Part shown: positions 8,878 to 17,610 of the stretch, piece by piece
How positions within the stretch are numbered: position 1 is the first letter of the stretch
Layout of the letters: every line of letters begins with the position of its first letter
Assembly: GCF_004745825.1 (NCBI RefSeq)
Contig: NZ_SRLA01000001.1
Coordinates: forward strand, 310,001 to 374,000
Origin: Hymenobacter fodinae
Lineage (GTDB): Bacteria; Bacteroidota; Bacteroidia; Cytophagales; Hymenobacteraceae
Direction: 5' to 3'
Length of the DNA stretch: 64,000 nt
Notes under the pieces: generated by a model
Database searches by the model: none
What the model saw: the letters and a program-made list of their open reading frames with translations, nothing else
Told to the model about the DNA's origin: nothing
Translations under genes and position numbers: made by a program

Positions 8878-11800
8878 CTATTCCTTGATAAGGCGCAATG
8901 ACTTGGTGAAATCTTTGCCGCTCACCAATACATGGTAGCTTCCTACGGGTAGATCTTGCACCGACAGCGTTGGGGTAGTGCTAGCCTCATATCGTGCTTG
9001 ACGAACTGTACGACCTACTGCGTCAATGATGCTTACCTGGTAGCTGCCTTGGGGCAGGCTAGTCATATCCAGCGTAGTAGTCGAGGAAGCTGGGTTCGGG
9101 TACAGGCTGATGGCTGACTCAGCTTTAACGAATGTTACTACTTGAACACTGCTGAAGCTGGTAGTGCCGTCGGTGTCTACCTGCTTGAGACGGTAGTACA
9201 CCGTGCCAGCTGCCTTGGCTGCTACTTGTGCATCGGTGAAGCGGTAGTCCGTGGCTAGGGTGGTGGTGCCCTGGCCTTTCACCTGGCCGACGGCACTGAA
9301 GCTCTTGCCGTCGAAGCTGCGCTCCACCACGAAATGGTCGTTGTGCAGCTCCTGGGCCGTGCGCCACGTCAGCTGGGCGTCCTGGCCGGCGTCCTTGGCC
9401 ACAAAGCTCACCAGCTCTACTGGTAGCGGACGCACACCAATGGTGAAGGTTACGTCCCGGGTGCTAGTGCCACCGTTCGCATCAACTGTTGCAATCCGTA
9501 CCGTGTAAGTACCAGCTACTAGTAGGCGGTTGTTGGTTACTACAATCTGACCGATCTGGTTAGCATCAGTAGTATTGAAACCAACACCAGCTGGGAAGCT
9601 GCTTAGGTAGCCAGTGGGCAAGCCCGTGGTAACCAGGGTAGCCGAGCTGAGGCCATTTTTCACAACTGCCTGAGGTGTAGCTGAGTTGTACGTGCCGCTA
9701 TTAGCGTCGAACACATTAGCAATTACGTCGCCATTCACGTAAGGCGTCGCGCCACCTTTCACTGCTGTGAGCGTGTAATTCGAGTTTACATCCTGGCCTA
9801 TTGCAATGGTGTAGAGGGCCGTGTTCGAGGTAGCTGGTACAGTAGCATTGTCAGTAGCCGTGTACGAGAAGAAGGCATTACCTACGAAACCAGCGGTAGG
9901 CAGGTAGCGCAGCTGGCTAGCTTCCGTTGCCGTGATGGGTGAACCAACCGTCAGGGCCGTAGAGCTGGTGCCAATGTACAAGCTACCAGAGGTTGGCACC
10001 GAAGTAAGAGTGTACGTCAGCACTTGGCCAGCGTTAGCATCAGTTGCAACCAGGGCCGAGATAGGCTGGGCCGTAGTGGCCGTGTTCTCAATTACCTGGT
10101 TGAAGCGCACCTCGCCCGTGGGCTGCAGGTTGTTCACTACGTTGTAGGCCACTGGGGCATTGTTCGCGATGGTCGTGATGCTGGCCGAGTTTGAAGCAGC
10201 GGTAGTATTGATGTCTGCTGCAGAAGTTACGTTCGCCGTGATAGTGAGCGAGGTAGCCGTAGCCGGAGTCGTGAACGAGATAAAGTTCGTTACGGCACCA
10301 GCCGTACCAGGAGCCATGGAGGCTACGGGAGGGAACGTAACTACCGTGTTGCCTCCCGTTACGGTAGACAAAGCACCAGCCGAGAACGTCAGGTTAGCTG
10401 GCGTACCAGGGATGGTCACAGTCTGCACCACGTTCGTCGCAGGCGACAAAGCCGTGCTATTGTTAGAAGTGGTGATTTCGTACGTTACCCGTGAACCAGG
10501 CTGAGCAGAAACTGGGCCTGCGATGGTGGTTTGGGCATCGGCCTGGGGCGTTACCGTTACCGTAGACAGAGCAGTATTGTTCGAAAGTACGCCATCAGAA
10601 GTAGCGGAGTACACATTGCCTACTGCTAGTACCGGGCCAGTAGCTGGAGCATTGAATGTTACCGAATAAGTACCCGGCAGCGAAGCACCGCTGGCCAGTG
10701 AACCCACGGACTGGAAGGTAACTACCCCCGTGGTAACATTGTAGTCGGCGTTGCGAGTCACACCACCGTCAGTCACGGTTACGCCGGTCAGGCCGGGTGC
10801 CAGAGTCAACTGCGGCACTACGTTAGTAGCAGTTCCAGTACCCAGGTTGTCGAAAGTAGCCGTGAGGGTAACGGGGCTGCCGGCATTAACCGTAGCGGTA
10901 GCTGGGGTCAGAGCCACGCGCAGGTCGGCCGTAGTAGCTGTAGCTGCAGCTGCAGTAGTAGCTACCGTGGCGTAGTTGTTAGCAGAATTCACGTCGGCGC
11001 TAGTAGACGTTACCTGGCCTACGGCCGTGAGCTGTGCGGCATCCGGCATCGTTACTACTACCACGCGGCTGGTGCTGGCACCGGTGGCCAGGGTGGGCAC
11101 CGAGGCAAACGTTACTAGGCCAGTCGTGTTGTTGTACGAGTCGGCGGAGGTACCACCGGGGAAGGTTACGTTAGCCGTGCCCAAACCAGCGGGTAGCTGT
11201 AGAGTGGCGGCAACGCCAGTAGCTACCGAGGCGCCGTTGTTGGTAACAGATACCGCATAAGGTACAGCGTTGCCTACTGTAGCAGTAGCCGGGGCCGTAA
11301 CGCTAATAGCTACATCAGCAGCAGGCGTCAGGGCAGTGGTTACGACGGCAGTGTTATTCGCCAATACAGTTTCAGCGGAGCTCGTGCTTATTGCGGCAGC
11401 AATGTTCAGGTTAGCCGATCCGGCCGGAGCCGTGAACGAGATGGTATTCGTCTGGCTAAAACCAGCCGCCAACGGTTCGGTGAACGAGATGGTCAGGATA
11501 CCGGTAGTGGCATTGTACTGCGAGCCCGCGCTGAGCGAGTTTACTTGCACGTTGGTCAGGCCGGTGGGCAACTGTACGGTTTGCACCACACCGTTGGCAG
11601 CAGCCGGGCCGTTGCTGGCCGTTGTAACCGTGTAGGTTACCGTCTGGCCCGCCAGGCTTACTGCGGGGCCAGCCAGGGTCGTAGCTACATCTACCACTGG
11701 GTTTACCTCGATCTTGGTCTGAGCCAAGTTATCGGCAGGTACTGCGTCGGGGGTAGTAGTCGTTACGGCCGCCGTAGCCAGCACGAAGCCTTGCTGCGGA

Positions 11801-14800
11801 GCTGCAAAGGTTACGGAGTAGGTCTGCGTAGCACCTGCTGCCAGCGGTGAAGCTAGAGCTGGGAAAGTCAGAACACCCGTAGCCGCGTTGTAAGAGCCAC
11901 CGCCCAGGTTGCTGAAGGTTAGGCCAGTAGGCAAAGTTACCGTTTCCTGCACGCCAGCGGCTGATGCGGCACCCGCGTTGCCTGCCGTAATGTTTAGGGT
12001 GATGTTAGCACCAGGCGCAACGTTGGCAGCCGAAACCGAAATGTTCGTGTATACGTTAGCTTCCGTGCCCGTCCGCGTGATAGGGGTAATGGTAGGACGC
12101 GTAGCCAAGCCATTCAGCTGAGCCGTGTTGTTGTCGGTACCCGCGGTAGGCGAGTTTAGGTCGCCGGCGTTGGTGCCAGTGAGGCCCGAGGTAACAATAG
12201 CCACTGGCGCCGGGAAGTTGGTGCTAGGAGCCGTGAAGCTGATGGTGTTTACCTGCGACTGACCAGCAGCCAGTACCCCAATAGCGGGGAAGGTAATCAC
12301 GGTAGCGTTCTGCGAGGAGTTGAAGGCCACAGTACCGCCATTAGAGGCATAGATGCCAGCCCCCGTGAGGTTACCCGACAGCGAAACCGTCTGCACCACA
12401 TTCACCGCTGGTGAAATGGAGTTGACGTTAGCCGGCGTGGTAGCGCTGCTGAGGTTGCTGGTTACTACCGTATAGGTCAGCTCGTTGCCAGCCGTTACGA
12501 CCGTCGGACCGCTGATGGCTGTCGTTACGTCGAAGCGAGGCGTGATGTTGATCGTAGATACGGCCGTGTTGTCGGCTACAGTCGTCTCTGCGCCACCCGA
12601 GCCGCTAATGCTGGCCGTCACGGTAAGTGGGCTGGTCAGCGGGGCTGGGAATACGAGAGCTGTCGAAACTGAACCACCGTTAGCTGCCAAGTTGCCGATG
12701 GTGAGGGTCAGCAGGCCAGTGTTCTGGTTGTAGCTGGCACCACCTGCAAAAGTAATGATGCCATTATTGAGCGTGCCGTTGTTGCCGCCCACCGTGAAGC
12801 CGGTAGTTGTCAGGCCCGCGGGCAATTGCACAGTTTCTACCACGCTGGTAGCAGCCACAGTGCCTGGGTTGCTAGATACCACCGTGTAGCTCAGCGAAGA
12901 GCCGGCATTGGAGTTAGCCGCAGGAGTAGCTGAGAAGTTGGTAGCCAAGTTGAACGTAGTACCCGACACAGCCACTGATAAGAAAGCCGTGTTAGAAGTA
13001 GTGCCCGAGGTATTGTTTACGGTGTAAGGAACCGTAGCTACCCCTGTGAAGCCCGCGGCTGGTACAAAGCTCACTTGCCCGTTGCCGAGGAACGTGAACG
13101 TACCGCCGGTTACAGTTACCGAGGCGGTGCTGCCGGCAGCTTGGCTATTCAGTGCCACAGTGGCGGGGTCAATACCGTTCTGGTCGTTGCTCGTCACCGT
13201 GACGGTAACGGCCGTGCCTGGAGTCGTAGTGGTGTAGTCGTTATTGGCAACTGGAGCTAACTGTACGGGGGCATTACCCGAGAATTCAGAGGTTCCCTGG
13301 TTGCCATTTACGGCCGTAATCTGTCGGGCCGTGGCAGTAAGGAGAGCTGTACCAGCGTTCAGGGCATTTTGCTGGGCTACCGTCAGAGAAGACAGAGGCA
13401 CGGAGTAGGAGAAGCGATTCTGGTTATTTTCCGCCCCTTGGTTGAAGCCGTTGATGTTGCCGCTGTAGCTGCCCGTTGTGGCATCTAGGTCACTGGTGCC
13501 TTCCGCCTGAGTGAATAGGTAAGTTTGGCCCTGACCGAAGTTAGTGTTGCCAGTGCCTGCCGACGTACCCACGCTGGCGATAAAGAATTCCAGCGTAGCG
13601 CCGGGCCGTGAGAAGCCCGATACCAGCAGATTGCCATTGCGAATAGTAGCGCTGGTAATTACTGGCATGTTGGTCAGGCCGTTGCCACCCGTGTCTGCGT
13701 CACCATCGTCGTTCAGGGTCACGTTGGTGAGCGTGCCTACGTTACCGTTGTTGAAACGGTCGCTGCTGTTCAGTAAGTCAATGCCTAAGCGGGTGTTACC
13801 AGAAATAGAGTTCTGCGAGATTGTAACATTTAGAGCAGGAGCTTCAACTAGAACGCCCGACCCAGTGTTACCAGTAAGCACGTTGTTCGAGATAATGGTC
13901 TGATTAGTGGCTCCGTATACACGTAGGCCTGACCCTTCACCAACCGTCGTGTTATTCAACGCAGTTTGGCTGCGAGCTACCCCGGTACCGTTGTTACTAA
14001 TAGTATTACCTGTGATGGTGTTGCCGCCAATGCCGTTACCGAAGGAATCGATACCGTGGCCATTGTTAGCAGTAATCAAGTTGCCGCTAACAGTATTACC
14101 AGTGCTGGCTCCCTGCAGTTCTAGTCCGTCGAATACATATCCTTGTCCATCCAGGAACACTTCAATAGCGTTGCCCCGAATTTCGTTGCCCGAGATAGTA
14201 TTGTTATTGGCGCCGTCGTTGTTGTTGCCCAGCACCCAGATACCCATGCCACCGTTGTAGGCCACTAGGTTGTTCCGGATAGTACCGTTATCGGAGCTGT
14301 TAAGGTTGATACCCTGTTGAGTGGTGCGTACACCGTTGCCGGGGTCAGTAAAGCTAGTAGCCGACGTACCGATGGTATTCGACTCAATCAGGATACCTGA
14401 GGCGGACGCCGTGGTATTGATACCGTTAGCGAAACCGTACACACTCAGGCCGCGGATAGTGCCGTTTGCCGCCGATACAGACAACCCGTCGAAAGCACGG
14501 GTACCTACCAACTGCACCTCCGGACCGTTGAGAGTGCCCAGGGTCGTGTTGGCAGTGCCTACTGTACCTCCGGTGTTCAAGGTCACGTTATTGGTATTAC
14601 CAACGTTTATCGTCTGAGTAGTACCATCCACGGCGGTGTTAGCATCAGAAATAGTAGGCAGCGCGGTAGTGGGGTTGATACTAGCTACCCCATTAGTGAG
14701 GCCTGAAACCAAGCCGGCCCGCAGACCTGGCGTAGCTGAGCCCGAGGGAATCATGAAAATGCTGGTTTCCCGGCCAGCTGTCAGGCCAGCCTGTGCCAGG

Positions 14801-17310
14801 TTAGCATTGGTTAGGGCATTAGAGTTCAAAATGAACTGCCGCAAAGAACCCTGACCATCATTGTTGGTATTGGTAACGACGTCGAAGTTGAAGCCAAAGT
14901 CAACGTTAGCTGAGCCCGCACTTGCCACTGTGAAGCGGCTGATAGACTGCGCGGTAGAGGTACCAGCCGTCAGTGCACCGAGGTTCTGGTTCGTAGTGTT
15001 AGCGGCAGCATCCTGCTTTTCCGGTGCTTCACCGCCTACTTGGTTAGTAGCGCCATTCACGAACGTTTGAACGGGAAGCAAGCCAGCTACGCTACCCGGA
15101 CGAGACGAGGTAACGGTGGAGTTAACCACGCGCACGGTGTACGTAGTAGGTGCCACGCTGAAAGAGTAAGCACCATTTGCATCGGTAGTAGTGGCCGAAA
15201 CAAAGTTGCCGTTGGCATCATACAACTCAACGCGGGCGTTCGGACGACGAACAGTGAAGCTAGCAGCGCTTGAGGCAGCTGTGGACAAATTGCGTCCTGC
15301 TCCACCACCGTAGTTTACATCTTCAAACACAGTACCGCTGAGCGTAACAGCCGCTGCCACCGGAATGGTATACGTAGCGGCATTCTGGGCCGTACGCCCT
15401 ATGTTGTCGGTTACGGTGTACGTGAAGGAAGCATTGCCCGTGAAGCCAGCCGCGGGGTCAAAGGTGAGCAGATTGAGCTGGTCAGCTGGAATAGCCTGTC
15501 CGGCTACCACGTTCGTACCATTAAACTGGAGAACCCCAGAGGCGGCGCCCGGTAAGGTCAGAATGTTGTAGTAGGCAAGCGTGTTATTGCCATCCGGATC
15601 AGAGCCAGCTAGGCCAGGAGAAAGTACAATGGCTGGGGCTGTATTTGGCAGGGTCGAGTTGGTAACATTGCTTACCGTAGGAGCTGCATCGGCCTTAGAA
15701 GGACCCGCGCAAAGCACCGAAGTAGGTACTACCTGGCGAGCCAAACCGGCATCTGCGCTGGCGTATTCCCACTTCAGAACGTTGCTACCGCCATTTTCAG
15801 CGTAGTAAATCAGTACATCGTGCTGGCCGGCAGTCAGGGTAACCGTGCCGGAGCGCTCTTGTAGGCTGTGGTCGTTGCCGTTATCAATTAACGCATTGGC
15901 CACGTTTGGCGCAGACACCAGTGCGTTATCGTCAATCCACATGTATGAGCCATCATCCGAGCTCAGGTAGAACGTGTAAGTACCTGCTACGGCAATGTTG
16001 ATGCTGCCGCGGTAGCTAGCGCTGAAGTTGTTCGGGTCAGTGGTAGTACCGGTTGCTGGCGGTACAATATTCCCGAAGCTGCTGCCGCTGAAGTCCAGCG
16101 TAGGGTCAATGCGCCGAACACTGGCTGTACGCTGGAAAAACGTAATAGCGTTGGCATTGAAGTTATTCCCGGGGTTGTAAAACACACCAGGGTAGTACTC
16201 GGCTGTTAAGCCCGAAGAGGCTGTAGTATTGTTCAGATAAGAAGGCTGACAGCTGGGGACGCTCTGTACCGTGGTTACATTTGCATTAGCAGCCGTACCA
16301 TTGTTGTTAGCCGCAATTATATCGGACGTAGTAGCTGTACTAGCAGCTTTTCCACTTACGTTTCCCGAGTTGGGCATAGTGAACGTAACAGCGTTGGTAA
16401 CGTTCGCCCCAGAAGCTAGAGTGGTGGTGGCAAATGTTACTAAGCCCGATGTAGAGTTATAGCTAGCTCCAGCGGGTAGCGTGACATTAGCAGTTGGTAA
16501 GCCTGGGTTAAGTTGCAGCGTTGGAATTACATCTGTTGCTACATCTGCTCCGGCGTTGGAAGTTGTGGTGGTATAGATTACTCGGTTACCAGCCGAAGCA
16601 GCTGTTGGGCCCGTTACGGTCGTTGCTACGTCAGCTTGCGCGCACCAGCGAATGGCATTAATACCAATTGTTTGCTGGCGAGGTACGTTTGCAGTGTATG
16701 GGTACGGGTTGGAATACGTAAGTACCAGACGCTGCACGGGAGAAGTAAAGGCTACAGTTACGTTAGCTGTGGCGTCACCAGGTGCTGCAGTTCCGGTACC
16801 CTCCACTGTATTGGGGGCCACGAAACGGTTTTTAGTACCCAATGTAAAGTTGCTTGCTGTCAGCTGAATAACGGGTGCATTAGCAGCTGTAGTAGCGTAG
16901 CCATCAAAACGCAGGTTATCAATGAAGTTCGTTGCCGCTTCTGCATCAATATCCTGTAGGTTAAACGTAAGGTTCTCTACCGGCCGCGTAAAGGTGAGAG
17001 TAATGGAAGCGCGGTTGGCAGTAACGGCAGGATCTACGTTCTGATAGTTCTCCTGCCATATCAGACTTTGACCATTCAGGTTGGCAACGGTGCCAACACT
17101 AAATGTTCGAACAGAAGATGCATTTGAGGCATAGCCACTGTAGGTGAAACTTGTGTTACCAAGGGTCTCCGTAGCGGTTTTCCTATCACCGGTCGTGGCA
17201 GTAGTGTAATTCAGGGTATTCACCTGATTACAGACTTGTGCCCACCCAACTGTCCTGCCCAAACTGGTCCAGGCCAGTAGCAGCAGTAAAACTCGTAAGA
17301 GTGTTTTCAT
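8878..17310 (-). CDS. Giant (2810 aa) secreted modular adhesin-like protein with PA14, beta-helix, DUF11 repeats and T9SS sorting domain
   Basis: Signal peptide MKTLLRVLLLLLAWTSLG...WAQ. Modules in order (approximate residues): N-terminal lectin-like domain (26-220); CARDB/DUF11-like repeat (225-345); PA14 carbohydrate-binding domain (366-540, SGLTAEYYPG...YTFYLSSDDGSYMWID); cadherin-like domain (545-655); SdrD-B-like module (660-750, FEDVNYGGG, DANGAYSF); right-handed beta-helix (820-1345); cadherin-like domain; a long run of DUF11 repeats (~1450-2400), each with a V(T/V)LPAGL-type strand and a YNxxTGxxTF motif; another cadherin-like segment; PVELVSF module (2628-2729); T9SS type A domain (2731-2810, YPNPASSTTTLDM to LRLIKE). 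Predicted to be a surface or released filamentous protein. The function is unproven, but PA14 and cadherin-like folds suggest glycan binding or adhesion. The 102-residue PVELVSF module is encoded by DNA identical to that of the neighbouring gene. Confidence 0.9.
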   Translation of the reverse strand: MKTLLRVLLLLLAWTSLGRTVGWAQVCNQVNTLNYTTATTGDRKTATETLGNTSFTYSGYASNASSVRTFSVGTVANLNGQSLIWQENYQNVDPAVTANRASITLTFTRPVENLTFNLQDIDAEAATNFIDNLRFDGYATTAANAPVIQLTASNFTLGTKNRFVAPNTVEGTGTAAPGDATANVTVAFTSPVQRLVLTYSNPYPYTANVPRQQTIGINAIRWCAQADVATTVTGPTAASAGNRVIYTTTTSNAGADVATDVIPTLQLNPGLPTANVTLPAGASYNSTSGLVTFATTTLASGANVTNAVTFTMPNSGNVSGKAASTATTSDIIAANNNGTAANANVTTVQSVPSCQPSYLNNTTASSGLTAEYYPGVFYNPGNNFNANAITFFQRTASVRRIDPTLDFSGSSFGNIVPPATGTTTDPNNFSASYRGSINIAVAGTYTFYLSSDDGSYMWIDDNALVSAPNVANALIDNGNDHSLQERSGTVTLTAGQHDVLIYYAENGGSNVLKWEYASADAGLARQVVPTSVLCAGPSKADAAPTVSNVTNSTLPNTAPAIVLSPGLAGSDPDGNNTLAYYNILTLPGAASGVLQFNGTNVVAGQAIPADQLNLLTFDPAAGFTGNASFTYTVTDNIGRTAQNAATYTIPVAAAVTLSGTVFEDVNYGGGAGRNLSTAASSAASFTVRRPNARVELYDANGNFVSATTTDANGAYSFSVAPTTYTVRVVNSTVTSSRPGSVAGLLPVQTFVNGATNQVGGEAPEKQDAAANTTNQNLGALTAGTSTAQSISRFTVASAGSANVDFGFNFDVVTNTNNDGQGSLRQFILNSNALTNANLAQAGLTAGRETSIFMIPSGSATPGLRAGLVSGLTNGVASINPTTALPTISDANTAVDGTTQTINVGNTNNVTLNTGGTVGTANTTLGTLNGPEVQLVGTRAFDGLSVSAANGTIRGLSVYGFANGINTTASASGILIESNTIGTSATSFTDPGNGVRTTQQGINLNSSDNGTIRNNLVAYNGGMGIWVLGNNNDGANNNTISGNEIRGNAIEVFLDGQGYVFDGLELQGASTGNTVSGNLITANNGHGIDSFGNGIGGNTITGNTISNNGTGVARSQTALNNTTVGEGSGLRVYGATNQTIISNNVLTGNTGSGVLVEAPALNVTISQNSISGNTRLGIDLLNSSDRFNNGNVGTLTNVTLNDDGDADTGGNGLTNMPVITSATIRNGNLLVSGFSRPGATLEFFIASVGTSAGTGNTNFGQGQTYLFTQAEGTSDLDATTGSYSGNINGFNQGAENNQNRFSYSVPLSSLTVAQQNALNAGTALLTATARQITAVNGNQGTSEFSGNAPVQLAPVANNDYTTTTPGTAVTVTVTSNDQNGIDPATVALNSQAAGSTASVTVTGGTFTFLGNGQVSFVPAAGFTGVATVPYTVNNTSGTTSNTAFLSVAVSGTTFNLATNFSATPAANSNAGSSLSYTVVSSNPGTVAATSVVETVQLPAGLTTTGFTVGGNNGTLNNGIITFAGGASYNQNTGLLTLTIGNLAANGGSVSTALVFPAPLTSPLTVTASISGSGGAETTVADNTAVSTINITPRFDVTTAISGPTVVTAGNELTYTVVTSNLSSATTPANVNSISPAVNVVQTVSLSGNLTGAGIYASNGGTVAFNSSQNATVITFPAIGVLAAGQSQVNTISFTAPSTNFPAPVAIVTSGLTGTNAGDLNSPTAGTDNNTAQLNGLATRPTITPITRTGTEANVYTNISVSAANVAPGANITLNITAGNAGAASAAGVQETVTLPTGLTFSNLGGGSYNAATGVLTFPALASPLAAGATQTYSVTFAAPQQGFVLATAAVTTTTPDAVPADNLAQTKIEVNPVVDVATTLAGPAVSLAGQTVTYTVTTASNGPAAANGVVQTVQLPTGLTNVQVNSLSAGSQYNATTGILTISFTEPLAAGFSQTNTISFTAPAGSANLNIAAAISTSSAETVLANNTAVVTTALTPAADVAISVTAPATATVGNAVPYAVSVTNNGASVATGVAATLQLPAGLGTANVTFPGGTSADSYNNTTGLVTFASVPTLATGASTSRVVVVTMPDAAQLTAVGQVTSTSADVNSANNYATVATTAAAATATTADLRVALTPATATVNAGSPVTLTATFDNLGTGTATNVVPQLTLAPGLTGVTVTDGGVTRNADYNVTTGVVTFQSVGSLASGASLPGTYSVTFNAPATGPVLAVGNVYSATSDGVLSNNTALSTVTVTPQADAQTTIAGPVSAQPGSRVTYEITTSNNSTALSPATNVVQTVTIPGTPANLTFSAGALSTVTGGNTVVTFPPVASMAPGTAGAVTNFISFTTPATATSLTITANVTSAADINTTAASNSASITTIANNAPVAYNVVNNLQPTGEVRFNQVIENTATTAQPISALVATDANAGQVLTYTLTSVPTSGSLYIGTSSTALTVGSPITATEASQLRYLPTAGFVGNAFFSYTATDNATVPATSNTALYTIAIGQDVNSNYTLTAVKGGATPYVNGDVIANVFDANSGTYNSATPQAVVKNGLSSATLVTTGLPTGYLSSFPAGVGFNTTDANQIGQIVVTNNRLLVAGTYTVRIATVDANGGTSTRDVTFTIGVRPLPVELVSFVAKDAGQDAQLTWRTAQELHNDHFVVERSFDGKSFSAVGQVKGQGTTTLATDYRFTDAQVAAKAAGTVYYRLKQVDTDGTTSFSSVQVVTFVKAESAISLYPNPASSTTTLDMTSLPQGSYQVSIIDAVGRTVRQARYEASTTPTLSVQDLPVGSYHVLVSGKDFTKSLRLIKE
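9122..9429. repeat. 308-bp exact direct repeat, copy 2
   Basis: Second copy of the tract at 5283-5590, in the same position relative to the sorting domain of the giant gene. Flanking domains are clearly diverged, so the identity is local. Confidence 0.95.
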
Positions 17311-17366
17311 GAATATTAGGGTAAGTGAATTGAAGTTTTGCGGAGTGGTGGTACTCTTTTATAATT

Positions 17367-17374
17367 CAAAGCTA
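17367..17374 (-). promoter_or_regulatory. Candidate -7 box for the giant adhesin gene
   Basis: TAGCTTTG on the minus strand (TAnnTTTG), 57 bp upstream of the start codon, predicting a ~50-nt leader. No clear -33 TTTG. The surrounding 17311-17545 gap is AT-rich and otherwise featureless. Confidence 0.45.
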
Positions 17375-17545
17375 TTTTGGGATAATAAGGTCATTTGTCC
17401 TTTTCGGTGAACGATAGAAGTAGCTGGCTAAAAAATCAGATTGCATTGGTGAAAGGTCTAACACGCTAGATGAGTGTTCATAGAGATTTGGCGTCAGTTG
17501 TTGACTACGAAAAAGGCTAGTGTTATGGATTTAGTGCAAAATAAA

Positions 17546-17588
17546 AAAGCATAAAAGTCTCGCTGGTTCAGCGAGACTTTTATGCTTT
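17546..17588 (-). terminator. Terminator of malQ
   Basis: Near-perfect hairpin: AAGCATAAAAGTCTCGCTG pairs with CAGCGAGACTTTTATGCTT around a 3-nt loop, 23 bp beyond the malQ stop codon. Confidence 0.9.
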
Positions 17589-17610
17589 ATCTAAGAAAAA
17601 GTATTATTTG

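Noticed and set aside
9430..13300. Regular spacing of repeats as a CRISPR-like array
   Set aside because: Repeats are DUF11 protein domains in one frame and diverged in DNA; no short identical repeats with spacers.
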